Below, one piece after another: positions 35,601 through 43,914 of a DNA stretch of 64,000 nucleotides. How positions within the stretch are numbered: the first letter of the stretch is position 1; every line of letters starts with the position of its first letter. Origin of the DNA: Opitutia bacterium (GTDB lineage: Bacteria; Verrucomicrobiota; Verrucomicrobiia; Opitutales; Opitutaceae). Under the pieces are notes generated by a model. That model ran no database searches. It was not told the origin of the DNA and saw only the letters and a program-made list of their open reading frames with translations. The DNA lies in assembly GCA_016217545.1 (NCBI GenBank), contig JACRHT010000004.1, forward strand, positions 186,001 to 250,000. The letters run 5' to 3'. Both the position numbers and the translations under genes were made by a program.

Positions 35601-36397
35601 GCTTCATGGACATGCTCGCGGACGAAGCGCCGAAAAAGAAATCGTCCAAAGCTCTCAGCTCTCAGCCCTCCGCTCTCGGCTCGCCGGATTCCGCCACCGA
35701 CTTCACCTCGCAAGAGCGCCTCCAGTTCGAGAAGGAACTCCTCGGCTTCTACGTCTCCGGCCACCCGCTCAACGCCTACGCCGGCCTCGCCGAGGCGCTC
35801 AGCACGCACACCGAGGAGACCGTTCTCCTCGAAGGCGATCGCGTCGAGTTCCGCCTCGCCGGCCTGATGAGCGGCATCACCAAGCGCCTCTCGAAACGCG
35901 ATAACCGCCCGTGGGCCTTCTTCAACCTCGCGAGCCGCCGCGCGACGATCTCGGTCAACATGTATGCCGACGCCTACGAGACCTACGGCAAGATCCTCGC
36001 GGAAAATTTGCCCGTCGTCCTCCTCGGATCCGTGATGAAAGGTAACGACGGAGCGCGTCTGAACATCAAAGAGGTCTACCACCTCGACGCCTACGTCCCG
36101 AACAACATCCGCAAGGTCACGTGGCTCCTTAAGCCCGACCACCCGGGCGTCACCGATTTCCTGCCGAAACTCCGCAAAGCCATCGACGCCGCCAACGGCG
36201 ACACGAAGGTCGAGATCGCCTTCCTCTTCGAAGGTCGCGTCGCACCGATCGCGGAAACCTCGTTCGCCCTCAAGTGGCGCGTGACCGGCACCGCGTTCCA
36301 GAGCCTGCGCAGCCACCCCGCCGTCGTCGGCGCCCTGATCGAAGCCCGCGCTCCCGAGCTGAAGGAAGTCCGCCGCTGGGGCAAACGCAGCGGCTGA
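32645..36397 (+). CDS. dnaE: DNA polymerase III subunit alpha
   Basis: About 1250 aa replicative polymerase. The PHP domain starts FIHLHVHTDYSLLDG with TDHGNMYG. The catalytic core has GRGSGAGCLVAYVLGI and PDFDIDFCMRRRGEVIDY, the tandem HhH region is AAKIIEEREANGPFADFADF and an OB fold lies near the C-terminus. I prefer the GTG at 32645 (MAAADTNFIHLHVH), since upstream codons to ATG 32510 lie partly in a repeat and look non-native. Two in-frame family-A inserts sit between conserved blocks: 35226-35305 (LSALDSQLSA) and 35649-35680 (ALSSQPSAL), both in linker regions. The polymerase core is intact. Confidence 0.95.
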   Translation: MAAADTNFIHLHVHTDYSLLDGACRIDRLMGRAKALGMTALALTDHGNMYGAIEFFNAAKSNGIKPLIGCEIYLTETSALEKTGRSEDGKSYYHMGLLARNLQGYQNLLKLVSYAHLKGFYYKPRADMETLAKYSGGLIGFTGCLAAIVPQHLLHDRYEQARQACGRFVEIFGRENFFVEIQDHGIPEQRKIIPGLLKLGEEFGLKVICTNDVHYVNHEDAGPHDSLLCIQTGAKVAETDRMKFDGTQFYLKSRAEMEKIFGEVPESITNTQGVAEMCDVAIPFPKGSERYPKYPLPVEIRDQLTPGEYLEQLCHEGLKKRYNFAYDDVASRPAVAERLAKLTNLPAGQKPVAPDYNGLPLEEELVVRLAFELSIIRVTGFIDYFLVVWDFIHWAKEKAIPVGPGRGSGAGCLVAYVLGITNLDPIRFKLLFERFLNPERVSPPDFDIDFCMRRRGEVIDYVRQKYGNDCVANIITYGTLGAKMVVRDVSRVHDLPFAEADRLAKMIPDELNIELKAAIEKSAELRTEYEKNPVAKKILDQGLVLEGMVRNTGKHAAGIIITDKPLDEFVPLTLQEGDVTVQYDMNAVGKLGLLKMDFLGLKTLTVIADAVANVRRTANPTFDIETIPLDDPKTYVMLNAGKTVGVFQLESGGMQNACKQVGVTDINDINAICALYRPGPMQFIPDYARGKRDPSTVAYPHQLLEQSLKETYGIIVYQEQVMECAKIIAGYTLGGADMLRRAMGKKDAEAMAKERIKFVEGAKRVNNIGEAKANEIFDLLNKFANYGFNKSHSASYALVSYQTAYLKANYPVEFMAAVLTAELGNAEKVSHFIAEAEAMGIQVLGPDVNESRGDFTPVVKKAESSESRAQSKKDGSTLSALDSQLSAANGSGGAIRFGLAGIKGVGELAAAKIIEEREANGPFADFADFVRRVDGRAINKRVLEHLVKTGAFDYSHAPRKPLFDGIDAALAGAAAHARDKAAGQHSFMDMLADEAPKKKSSKALSSQPSALGSPDSATDFTSQERLQFEKELLGFYVSGHPLNAYAGLAEALSTHTEETVLLEGDRVEFRLAGLMSGITKRLSKRDNRPWAFFNLASRRATISVNMYADAYETYGKILAENLPVVLLGSVMKGNDGARLNIKEVYHLDAYVPNNIRKVTWLLKPDHPGVTDFLPKLRKAIDAANGDTKVEIAFLFEGRVAPIAETSFALKWRVTGTAFQSLRSHPAVVGALIEARAPELKEVRRWGKRSG
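35226..35305. repeat. In-frame palindromic element inside dnaE (family A, copy 2)
   Basis: The left arm AGCTGAGAGCTCAGAGTCTA (from 35228) and the inverted right arm ending CTCTCAGCTCTCAGCT flank a short unique centre. It is about 80 bp, like the element in valS, and is translated without breaking the frame. Confidence 0.85.
35649..35680. repeat. Single-arm family-A repeat inside dnaE
   Basis: AAGCTCTCAGCTCTCAGCCC begins at 35649 with no inverted partner nearby. It is translated as ALSSQPSAL in a linker before DFTSQERLQFEKEL. Confidence 0.75.
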
Positions 36398-36801
36398 TCC
36401 GGCAACGCTTCAAGGTCCCGCCGAAGACTTGGCGAAGGCCGCTGAGGCAAACGCCACCGCGTCCGCTGTCGCCCGCCAAAACCGTCGCGCACGCCGCCGC
36501 GTAGCGCGACTGACCTTCCCATTCCGCAGCCGCATCCCGCGTGCAACGAAACCTGCGCAACCCTTGTGAAGTTCACGGCGTTTCTTGCCGATCCAGAGGT
36601 CCCCTCTGGTCGCGCCCCGTTAAGTTCTGCCATCGTGAGACGATCCATTCAGCACCCGCTGATTTGGCCAACTCATCGGAATCGTCCAAGCGCCCCCCGA
36701 GTTTGAACGCGACCCGATGAGTCGGCTCGATCGGGAATAGCGCGCGGCGCGCGTGGATTTCACGCGGGAAAATTCTCCCACTCCAACTTCCTTCCCGCCC
36801 G
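36398..36801. other. 404-nt intergenic region before the sensor operon
   Basis: No gene is supported here. It contains a perfect 7-bp hairpin CCAGAGG/CCTCTGG (36593-36609, 3-nt loop) and must hold the promoter of the TolC-PhnD-kinase operon. I could not assign -35/-10 boxes with confidence. Confidence 0.5.
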
Positions 36802-38334
36802 ATGCCCACTTCCTCAGTCAATCGTTTCAGCCGACCACTTTCGTGTCTGGCGCTGCTCGCGCTGCTGATCCCCTTCCTCGCGGCCGCCGAGAACCCCGCC
36901 GCTCCTGCGCGCCAACTCACGCTCGAGCAATGTCTCGCCGAAGCCCAGCGCAACAATCATCGCGCTCCCGCCTCCCGCTTCGCCGTCGCCGCCGCCGAGG
37001 CGCAACACCGTCAGGCGCTGTCCGCCTATTGGCCGCAAGTGAACCTCTCGGGCGGCGTCCAACGCCTGGACGAGCCGCCGAATTTCGTCTTCCCCGCCGG
37101 CTACATGGGCGTGCCCGGCCAAAGCGTCACCGTCCCCGCGAGCACCGCGCTGATCACCGTTCCCGCCGGCGTGCTCGGACCGACCGCGGTGCAACTCCCC
37201 GTCGCCGTCCCCGCGCAAACCGTCGCGACCGCGCCGCAAATTTTCCCCATCCCCGCCCAGGACGTGCAACTCATGCAACGCGACAGCACCACCGCCTTGC
37301 TCGACGCGAAGTGGCTGCTCTTCGACGGCGGCATGCGCCGCGGCTTCACCGAGCAAACGCAGGCCGCCATCGCCGCCATGAAGGAGGAGGCGCGCCGCAC
37401 CGACCTCGAAGTCGCCGACACCGTCCACCGCTACTACTACGGCGCCATCCTCGCCCGCGCGCTCAGCCAGCTCGGCCGCGACACGCTCGTCCGCATGGAG
37501 ACGACGCTCAGCCTCACCGAGACGATGTTCCAAGGCGGCAGCACGCGCGTCACGAAAGCCGACTACCTCGACAACAAAATCATGGTCGAGTCCATCCGCG
37601 CGCTCGTCGCTTCACTCGAGAAAAACGAAGCCATGGCCCAAGCCGCGCTGGCCAACGCCATCGGTCTCTCTTGGCGCGACAACGTCGTCCCCACCGATCA
37701 GGAAATTCCACTCGTCCCGTTCAACGGCGACCTCGAGCAACTCGTCGGCACCGCCTACCGCTTCAGCCCCGACTGGAACCGCTATGAAGCCGGCGTCCGC
37801 GCCGCCGAGGGCGCCGTGCGCACCGCGCGCAGCGGCTACGCCCCGAAAATCGCGCTCACCGGCACCGTCCATCGTTGGTGGAACAGCGCCGACGGCGGCC
37901 TCTCCACCGATCGCAACCGCGACGGCTGGACGCTCGGCCTCGGTTTCGAGCTGCCCGTCTTCGACGGCATGCGCACCAAGGCCAAGGTCGCCGAAACCAA
38001 GGCGCGCCTCGAGCAGCTGCGCGAGCAAGGCTTCCTCCTCCGCGAGGGCATCGGCCTGCAGGTGAAAGACATCTTCCTCGGCCTCACCGCCGCGTCGAAG
38101 TCCTGCGCCGCCACCCAATCCGCCATGCAAGCCGCGGTGGAAAACCGCGATCTCAACACCCGCGCCTACCAACAAGAGCTCGTCGACACCGAGAAAGTCA
38201 TCCGCGCCCAGCTCATGGAAGCGCTCATGACCGCCCAGCACCTCAAGGCGCGCTACGATCTCGTCGCCCTGCAATCCAGCCTCTCGCTCGTGATCGGCAC
38301 CGAGGTGTTGCGACAAATCCAAGCCTCACCTTAG
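36802..38334 (+). CDS. TolC-family outer-membrane channel protein
   Basis: 510 aa. The signal peptide (about 1-29, LALLALLIPFLAAAE) is followed by two outer-membrane efflux domains with long coiled helices (LTLEQCLAEAQRNNHRAPAS; AKVAETKARLEQLREQGFLL). Residues of about 75-150 hold an unusual Pro/Val/Ala-rich loop (TVPASTALITVPAGVLGPTA). TolC proteins form the outer-membrane duct of efflux and type I export systems. No inner-membrane pump or adaptor is encoded nearby. It is first in an operon, 10 nt ahead of the PhnD-like genes, which suggests a role with that sensing system or simple co-control. Confidence 0.9.
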   Translation: MPTSSVNRFSRPLSCLALLALLIPFLAAAENPAAPARQLTLEQCLAEAQRNNHRAPASRFAVAAAEAQHRQALSAYWPQVNLSGGVQRLDEPPNFVFPAGYMGVPGQSVTVPASTALITVPAGVLGPTAVQLPVAVPAQTVATAPQIFPIPAQDVQLMQRDSTTALLDAKWLLFDGGMRRGFTEQTQAAIAAMKEEARRTDLEVADTVHRYYYGAILARALSQLGRDTLVRMETTLSLTETMFQGGSTRVTKADYLDNKIMVESIRALVASLEKNEAMAQAALANAIGLSWRDNVVPTDQEIPLVPFNGDLEQLVGTAYRFSPDWNRYEAGVRAAEGAVRTARSGYAPKIALTGTVHRWWNSADGGLSTDRNRDGWTLGLGFELPVFDGMRTKAKVAETKARLEQLREQGFLLREGIGLQVKDIFLGLTAASKSCAATQSAMQAAVENRDLNTRAYQQELVDTEKVIRAQLMEALMTAQHLKARYDLVALQSSLSLVIGTEVLRQIQASP

Positions 38335-38344
38335 CGCCCATGTC

Positions 38345-39343
38345 GTGACAATTTCCCGCGCCACCTTCCGCGACTCCCGCGCCGAAAGAACCCTCTTTCG
38401 GCGCTTCGCGTTGGGCGTGCTCGCGGGCCTCGCGCTCGCCCTCGTCGCCGCCGCCAAGCCGCCGGACCTGTTTCGCCTCGGCTTCTGCTCCTCCATGTTG
38501 GCCGGCGTGAACGACAACGATGCCCGCGCCTCCCTGCGCGCGCTGTCGTCCGTCGTGTCCCGCGAGCGCGGCATCAAGGCCGACCCCGAGCCCGTCCTGC
38601 TCAGCGGCGCCGACGCGCTGGCGGACGCTCTCGTCTCGGCCGAGGTCGATGCGGTCGCGACGACCGTCGACGAATACTGGGCCTCCGCCGGCCGCGTCCG
38701 GTTCGATCGCTTCCTCATGGGCACGCACAACGGCGACCCCGCCGAACGCTACGTCCTGCTCGTCCGGCGCGACACCGGCTTTGCCGAGCCGACCGCCTTG
38801 CGCGGCCACAGCCTCGCGCTTCACAGCGCGCCGCGAATGCGCCTCGGTTACTTGTGGCTCGAAGTCGTGCTCGCTCGCGCCGATGCCTCGCCGGTCACCG
38901 ATTTTTTCTCCCGTCTCGATCGGACGCCGAAACTTTCCAAGGCGGTGCTCGACGTGTTTTTCAAACGGATCGACGCCTGCCTCGTCACGCAACGGGCGTT
39001 CGCCGCCGTCGCGGAGATGAATCCGCAGGTCGGCAAGGAACTCGCGCCCATCGCGACCTCGCCGGATTTGGTGCCGAGCTTCTTCGGCTTCCGCTCCGGC
39101 ATGGACCCGGCGTTCCTCGAAAAAGTGGTCCGCGAGCTCGGCAGCGTGCACCACACTCCCGCCGGCAAGCAGGCGATCACGATCTTCCAAGTCGGCGACC
39201 TCGGCGAATTCGGCGCCGAGTCCCTCGCCCCCGCCCTCGCGCTGCTCGACGAGTATCGCGCCCGCCGGCCCGATGAAGCCGCGCGACTCATCGCGAGCCT
39301 GCGCACCAGCGGCGCCGGCCCGCTCGCGGAGGCCGTGCCATGA
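38345..39343 (+). CDS. PhnD-like periplasmic binding protein 1
   Basis: 332 aa from GTG 38345 (an ATG at 38340 hits a stop). A hydrophobic signal (about 19-37, RFALGVLAGLALALVAAA) is followed by a PhnD/phosphonate-type binding fold: GFCSSMLAGVNDNDARASLRA-type N-terminus, VDAVATTVDEYW, LVRRDTGF, and the family motif VFFKRIDACLVTQRAF followed by MNPQVGKEL. It is the first of four paralogues in a row. It ends with a 4-nt ATGA overlap with the next. Membership in the PhnD family is clear; the ligand is unknown, and no ABC permease or ATPase is encoded with it. Confidence 0.88.
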   Translation: MTISRATFRDSRAERTLFRRFALGVLAGLALALVAAAKPPDLFRLGFCSSMLAGVNDNDARASLRALSSVVSRERGIKADPEPVLLSGADALADALVSAEVDAVATTVDEYWASAGRVRFDRFLMGTHNGDPAERYVLLVRRDTGFAEPTALRGHSLALHSAPRMRLGYLWLEVVLARADASPVTDFFSRLDRTPKLSKAVLDVFFKRIDACLVTQRAFAAVAEMNPQVGKELAPIATSPDLVPSFFGFRSGMDPAFLEKVVRELGSVHHTPAGKQAITIFQVGDLGEFGAESLAPALALLDEYRARRPDEAARLIASLRTSGAGPLAEAVP

Positions 39344-40263
39344 GTCGCACGCGCCCGCTCCTTTTTCTTCTGCTGCTCGCCGCGGCCGCGCTGGCCCACG
39401 CCGCGCCGTCGCCCGACTCGGTCGCCCCTCTTCTCGTCCGCGGCGCCCTCCTCCGCTCCGGGCTTTCGCCACTGAATGAGAACGACGCCCGGGCCGCCAT
39501 CAACGCGCTCACCCAGAAAATCTGCGCCACGCTCGGCTACGCGGTCCAGACTCGCGTCGAGGTTTTCCCGACCCGCGCCGACCTGAAGGCGGCGCTCGAA
39601 GCCCAGCGCATCCAAGTCGTCCTCATCGGGCCGTGGGACCTCCTCGCCTTGCAAATGCGCAATCGCATCGACACCGGCTACACCACCGTCATCGGCGGCC
39701 ACACCTCCACGCGCTGGCTCCTGCTCGCGCGCGCGGAGCGCTCGTTCCACGGCCTCGCCGACCTGCGCGGCAAGAATGTGCTGGTCCTGCACAACCTCAC
39801 CTCGCTGCTCGGCACGGCGTGGACCGAGACGCGATTGCTCGAACTCCACGCCGCCCCGCCGCCCCAGTTTTTTTCCAACTACGCCGTGGTCGAAAAACCC
39901 TCCGCCGCCGTGCTGCCCGTGTTTTTCGGCAAGGCCGACGCCTGCATCGTCGACGAGGATTCCTTCGCCGTCCTGCGCAACCTGAACCCGCAAATCGGCC
40001 GCCACCTCGTCGCCATCGAGATCTCCGAACCGTTCCTCAACCCGGTCATCGCCCTGACGCGCGACGGCTGGGCGAGCGAGCGCCTGCGCACCGACGTGCT
40101 CTCCAAGTTCGCCACGCTCGGCGACGAGCCCGCCGGCCGCCAGCTGCTGACCCTTTTCAAATGCGACCGGCTCACCCCGATCCAACCCGGAGCCTTCGAC
40201 ACCGTCGAGGCACTGTTCCGCCGCAACCTCGAACTGCGCGCCAAGGAGTTCGTCCCGCAATGA
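39340..40263 (+). CDS. PhnD-like periplasmic binding protein 2
   Basis: 307 aa with a clean signal peptide (LLFLLLLAAAALAHAA). It shares the paralogue motifs LNENDARAAINAL, VVLIGPWDLLALQ, FHGLADLRGKNVLVLHN and VLPVFFGKADACIVDEDSF followed by LNPQIGRHL. Its start overlaps the previous stop and its stop overlaps the next start by 4 nt (ATGA), so translation is coupled. It has clearly diverged from its neighbours outside the motifs, which points to a different ligand or partner rather than simple gene dosage. Confidence 0.88.
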   Translation: MSRTRPLLFLLLLAAAALAHAAPSPDSVAPLLVRGALLRSGLSPLNENDARAAINALTQKICATLGYAVQTRVEVFPTRADLKAALEAQRIQVVLIGPWDLLALQMRNRIDTGYTTVIGGHTSTRWLLLARAERSFHGLADLRGKNVLVLHNLTSLLGTAWTETRLLELHAAPPPQFFSNYAVVEKPSAAVLPVFFGKADACIVDEDSFAVLRNLNPQIGRHLVAIEISEPFLNPVIALTRDGWASERLRTDVLSKFATLGDEPAGRQLLTLFKCDRLTPIQPGAFDTVEALFRRNLELRAKEFVPQ

Positions 40264-41168
40264 AACGCGCCCTCCCGCTTCTGGCCCTGCTCGCGCTTCT
40301 CGCCGTCCCCGCGCGCACGCAACCGCCCACCGGCGAGGTCCCCGACCTGCGCGCCCGCGTGGCCTACACCCGCACCATCCTGCGCACCACAAACGAGAAC
40401 GATTTCCGCACCGCGATGCGCGCCTACACGAAGGTCATCGCCGACAATTTCCACATCATCACCGTCCCCGACGAATTGATCTACGATACGAGCGCGCAAC
40501 TGGAGGACGCGCTGCGGCGCGGCACCATCGAGGTGGTCGCCGGCACCGCCCGCGAGGTTCTCGCCGTCGATCCCGCCCTCCTCGACACCCCGTATTTCGC
40601 TTCGCATCGGTCCGGCGCGGTCGGCAGCCACTACGTGATCGTCGTGCACGCGCAGAGCAACATTGCGCAACTCGCCGACCTGTCCGGCTGCCGCGTCGCT
40701 GTCTTCGACGGCCCCCAAGGCTGCCTGGCCCGCCCGTGGCTCGAGGTCGCCTGCGCGCAAGCCTCCCTGCCCGCGCTTCCGGCTTCCCTGCGCGAACTCC
40801 GCCTCGTCGCCAAGCCCTCCCAGGCCGTGCTGCCCGTCTTCTTCCGACAGATCGAGGCGTGCATCACCACGCGGGAAAGCCTCGCGGTCCTCGCCGAACT
40901 CAATCCGCAAATCTCCCGCCAGCTGCGCATCATCGCCACCTCGCCCCGCCTCGTTCCCGTCCTCACCGCCTTGCGCCACGGCATCGATCCGGCCCTGCAC
41001 GCCCGCGTGATCGAGGCGATCACCACCGTCGACTCGCTGCCGGCCGGGCGACAAGTGCTCACCCTTTTCCAAACCGAGGAAGTGCATCCCGTCGATGAGG
41101 ACACCCTCGCCGGCACCCGCCAACTCCTCGCCGACCACGCCCGACTCGCCGCCCGCGCCAAACCGTGA
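40260..41168 (+). CDS. PhnD-like periplasmic binding protein 3
   Basis: 302 aa. The signal peptide (about 1-20, LPLLALLALLAVPARTQ) is followed by the paralogue motifs TNENDFRTAMRAY, IEVVAGTAREVLAV, YVIVVHAQSNIAQLADLSG and VLPVFFRQIEACITTRESL followed by LNPQISRQL. It has more cysteines than the others (SGCRV, GCLARPW, VACAQ, EACIT). Both ends are 4-nt overlaps. ATG 40260 is fixed by the overlap and the signal peptide. Confidence 0.88.
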   Translation: MKRALPLLALLALLAVPARTQPPTGEVPDLRARVAYTRTILRTTNENDFRTAMRAYTKVIADNFHIITVPDELIYDTSAQLEDALRRGTIEVVAGTAREVLAVDPALLDTPYFASHRSGAVGSHYVIVVHAQSNIAQLADLSGCRVAVFDGPQGCLARPWLEVACAQASLPALPASLRELRLVAKPSQAVLPVFFRQIEACITTRESLAVLAELNPQISRQLRIIATSPRLVPVLTALRHGIDPALHARVIEAITTVDSLPAGRQVLTLFQTEEVHPVDEDTLAGTRQLLADHARLAARAKP

Positions 41169-42211
41169 ACTCCTTCCGCCCACCCTGTCGTCCCGCCGGC
41201 CCGTCCGGCCGCGCGCGCCGGACACGCTCCCCCGGCCGCCTCGGCGCGACGCTGCTCGCCGCGTGCGGGATCGCCTTCCTCTCGCCGCTTGTTCACGCCG
41301 CCTCCTACGCGCCGCTCGTTTCGCGCGGCGGCTACTCGCGCAAACTCGCCCCGCAAGTCGACGGCGCCGATCTCCGCAACACCCTCGCCGTCTACTCGCG
41401 ACTGATTTCCGACGCCAACAAGCTCGTCGCCGACCCCAGCCAGCCCGTCTACGACTCCGCCGCCGAGATGGCGCGCTCGCTCCAAGCCGGCGAAGTCGAC
41501 GTGATTGTCGGCCCGGCCGAGGAAGTCCTTTCGATTCCTCCGCCGTTGAGCGAACCGCCTGTTCTCGTCACGGCCCAACGCGGCCGAACCGGCGTCGAAT
41601 ACGTCCTGCTCGTGCACGTCGACGGGCCCGTCCACACGCTCGCCGATCTCCGCGGCGCCCGGCTCAACCTCGTCGACAGCCCCACCGGCAGTCTGGCTCC
41701 GGTCTGGCTCGACGACCTGCTCGCCAGCCGCGGCCTCCCCACCACCGAGCAGTGCAAGGAAGTCCGCCGCTACCCCAAACCCACGCTCGCCGCCCTGCCG
41801 GTTTTTTTCCGCCAAGCCGATGCCTGCGTGCTGCCGCGCGCCACGTTCGAGGTGCTGTGCGAGCTGAACCCCGCGCTCCACCGCTCCCTGCGCCCCATCG
41901 CGGAGTCGCCCAAGCTCTTTCCGCTGGTCGCCGTCTTCCGCAACGCCCTGCCGGTGAAACTGAAGTCATCCATCCTACAGGCCATCGCCACGCTGCCCGC
42001 CAACGAAACCGGCCGCCAGCTGCTCACGCTGCTCCAAGTCGACCGCGTCGAGCCCTGCGACGAGACCTCCATCGCCGCCACCCGCCAGCTGCTCGCGCGC
42101 CACGCCACGCGGCACCCCTCGGTCGGCGGCCCCGGCTTCACCCGCGCGCCTCGGGGCGCCCCGCCCGCCGCCATCGCCCGTGTTTCCCCTGTCAATCCAC
42201 TCGTTCCATGA
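41165..42211 (+). CDS. PhnD-like periplasmic binding protein 4 (most divergent)
   Basis: 348 aa from GTG 41165 (GTGA overlap). A long basic N-terminus precedes a signal segment (LGATLLAACGIAFLSPLVHA). The fold motifs are kept (VDVIVGPAEEVLSI, VLLVHVDGPVHTLADLRGA, LPVFFRQADACVLPRATF followed by LNPALHRSL), but the N-terminal NENDAR motif of its paralogues reads QVDGADLRNTL. It also has a Pro/Ala-rich tail of about 35 residues not seen in the others. It overlaps the kinase gene by 4 nt. It may bind a different ligand or act as a kinase adaptor. Confidence 0.85.
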   Translation: MNSFRPPCRPAGPSGRARRTRSPGRLGATLLAACGIAFLSPLVHAASYAPLVSRGGYSRKLAPQVDGADLRNTLAVYSRLISDANKLVADPSQPVYDSAAEMARSLQAGEVDVIVGPAEEVLSIPPPLSEPPVLVTAQRGRTGVEYVLLVHVDGPVHTLADLRGARLNLVDSPTGSLAPVWLDDLLASRGLPTTEQCKEVRRYPKPTLAALPVFFRQADACVLPRATFEVLCELNPALHRSLRPIAESPKLFPLVAVFRNALPVKLKSSILQAIATLPANETGRQLLTLLQVDRVEPCDETSIAATRQLLARHATRHPSVGGPGFTRAPRGAPPAAIARVSPVNPLVP

Positions 42212-43914
42212 GCAGTGACACTTCCCCCGGCCTCACCGTCTCGCGCCTCGGCATCACCCTGCGCACCGCTCTGCTCGCCTGGCTCATCGCCCTGATCACC
42301 CTCACGGTGTTCGTCCTGTCGGTCGTCCCGCGCCAGAAACAGACCTTCATCGAGAACCTCCGCTCGAAGGCCTACGGCTCCGCCGTTTCTCTCGGCGAAA
42401 TCGCCGCCACCGCCGTCGTGAACGAGGACTACAGCAGCGTCGTCGACTACTGCATGGAGATGCTCAAGCGCGATCCGGCCGTCGACTACATCGTCATCAC
42501 CCGCAACGACGGCTTCTCGCTCGTCCACGATCGCTCCTCCTGGGAGACCCGCAATCTCACCGGCCGCTGGGTGCCCGCCACCCGCGTCGCCTTCGGCGGC
42601 ATCGAAAAGACACCCGTGTTCGACCGCCGCGTTTACGCCTACTCGCACCCCTTCTCCTACTCCGGCATCGAGTGGGGCTGGATTCATGTCGGCCTGAAAC
42701 TCGACGCTTACGACCAGAGCATCGCCGAGCTCTACCGCCGCACCGCGCTCGTCGCCGCCTTCTGCCTCGTTTTCAGCCTCGTCGCCTCGTTCCTCTACGC
42801 GCGCCACATCGTCAGCCCCGTCCTGAAACTCCAGGGCGTCGTCCGTCGCGTCGCCTCCGGCGACCTCTCCGCCCGCGCCACCGTGGACCGCACCGACGAG
42901 ATCGGCGAACTCGCCCGGTCCGTCAACGCCATGACCGAGGCCATCCTCGTCCGCGATCGCACGCTGCAGGAAACCAATCTCCGCCTCGAGGAACGCACCC
43001 GCGAGCTCCGCGCCCAGAAGGAAGCCGCCGAACGCGCCCACGCCGAACTCGTCGAAACCCAGCGCCGCCTCTTCGAAGCCTCGCGGATGGCCGGCATGGC
43101 GCAGGTCGCCACCGGCATCCTCCACAACGTCGGCAACGTCCTCAACTCGGTCAACATCTCCACCAACATCCTGCGCGACGAACTCTCCTCCAACGCCCAC
43201 CTCAGCCTGCTCCAGCGCACCGCCGACCTGCTCCGCGACCAGGGCGACGCCGCCCCGCGCTTCATCGGCGAGGACTCGCGCGGCCGCCACATCCCGGAAC
43301 TCATCGTCGAAATCGGCCAGGGCGTCTCCCAATGCCGCGCCAACCTCGGCCGCGAGCTCGCCTCGCTCGCCGAGAACGTCGACCACATCAAGCAGATCGT
43401 CGCCGTCCAGCAAAGCTACGCCAAGGCCGGCGGCCTCCTCCAAACCTTCGACCCCACCGATTTGTTCAACGACGCCGTCCGCGTCGCCCACGCCTCGCTG
43501 CACCGCCACCACGTGCAGATCCACACCGACTACGCCACCGAACGCCCGTCGATCCAGACCGACCGCCACCTCGCCCTCCAAATCCTCGTCAACCTCGTCC
43601 AGAACGCCATCGCCGCTGTGAAAGTGCGCCAGCACGACGACCGCCACATCACCCTCCAGCTCCGCGTCGAAGGCCAGAAACTCCAGTTCGTCGTCGCCGA
43701 CAACGGCGTCGGCATCGCTCCCGAGGACCGGCAGCGCCTCTTCCAACACGGCTTCACCACGCGCAAGGACGGCCACGGCTTCGGCCTGCACTCCGGCGCG
43801 CTCGCCGCCACCAATCTCGGCGGCGCCCTCGGCGTCGCCAGCGACGGCCTCGATCGCGGCGCCATCTTCACCCTCGAACTGCCGGTCACCAACCCCGCGT
43901 TGCCCGTCGCATGA
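42208..43914 (+). CDS. Membrane sensor histidine kinase of the PhnD-like operon
   Basis: 568 aa. TM1 (about 18-40, TALLAWLIALITLTVFVLSV) is followed by a periplasmic domain of about 135 residues, TM2 (about 178-198), HAMP (about 198-250), a coiled coil and a HisKA-type domain of the HNxGN kind with His306 in GILHNVGNVLNSVNIS. The HATPase has Asn466 in LVNLVQNAIAAV, DNGVGI and GHGFGLHSGAL. It has no receiver or DNA-binding domain. It is translationally coupled to four PhnD-like proteins before it and a hybrid kinase after it. The AioX-AioS system, where a PhnD-like protein reports to a kinase, is the nearest described model. Confidence 0.9.
   Translation: MSSDTSPGLTVSRLGITLRTALLAWLIALITLTVFVLSVVPRQKQTFIENLRSKAYGSAVSLGEIAATAVVNEDYSSVVDYCMEMLKRDPAVDYIVITRNDGFSLVHDRSSWETRNLTGRWVPATRVAFGGIEKTPVFDRRVYAYSHPFSYSGIEWGWIHVGLKLDAYDQSIAELYRRTALVAAFCLVFSLVASFLYARHIVSPVLKLQGVVRRVASGDLSARATVDRTDEIGELARSVNAMTEAILVRDRTLQETNLRLEERTRELRAQKEAAERAHAELVETQRRLFEASRMAGMAQVATGILHNVGNVLNSVNISTNILRDELSSNAHLSLLQRTADLLRDQGDAAPRFIGEDSRGRHIPELIVEIGQGVSQCRANLGRELASLAENVDHIKQIVAVQQSYAKAGGLLQTFDPTDLFNDAVRVAHASLHRHHVQIHTDYATERPSIQTDRHLALQILVNLVQNAIAAVKVRQHDDRHITLQLRVEGQKLQFVVADNGVGIAPEDRQRLFQHGFTTRKDGHGFGLHSGALAATNLGGALGVASDGLDRGAIFTLELPVTNPALPVA

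Noticed and set aside
36593-36609. CCAGAGG/CCTCTGG hairpin as the dnaE terminator
   Set aside because: It lies about 195 nt after dnaE and lacks a T tract; it could equally be an operator of the next operon, so I list it only within the intergenic note.
38345-42211. Phosphonate or phosphate ABC transporter locus
   Set aside because: Only binding proteins are present; there is no ATPase with Walker motifs and no multi-TM permease between 36.8 and 46 kb. Kinases follow instead.
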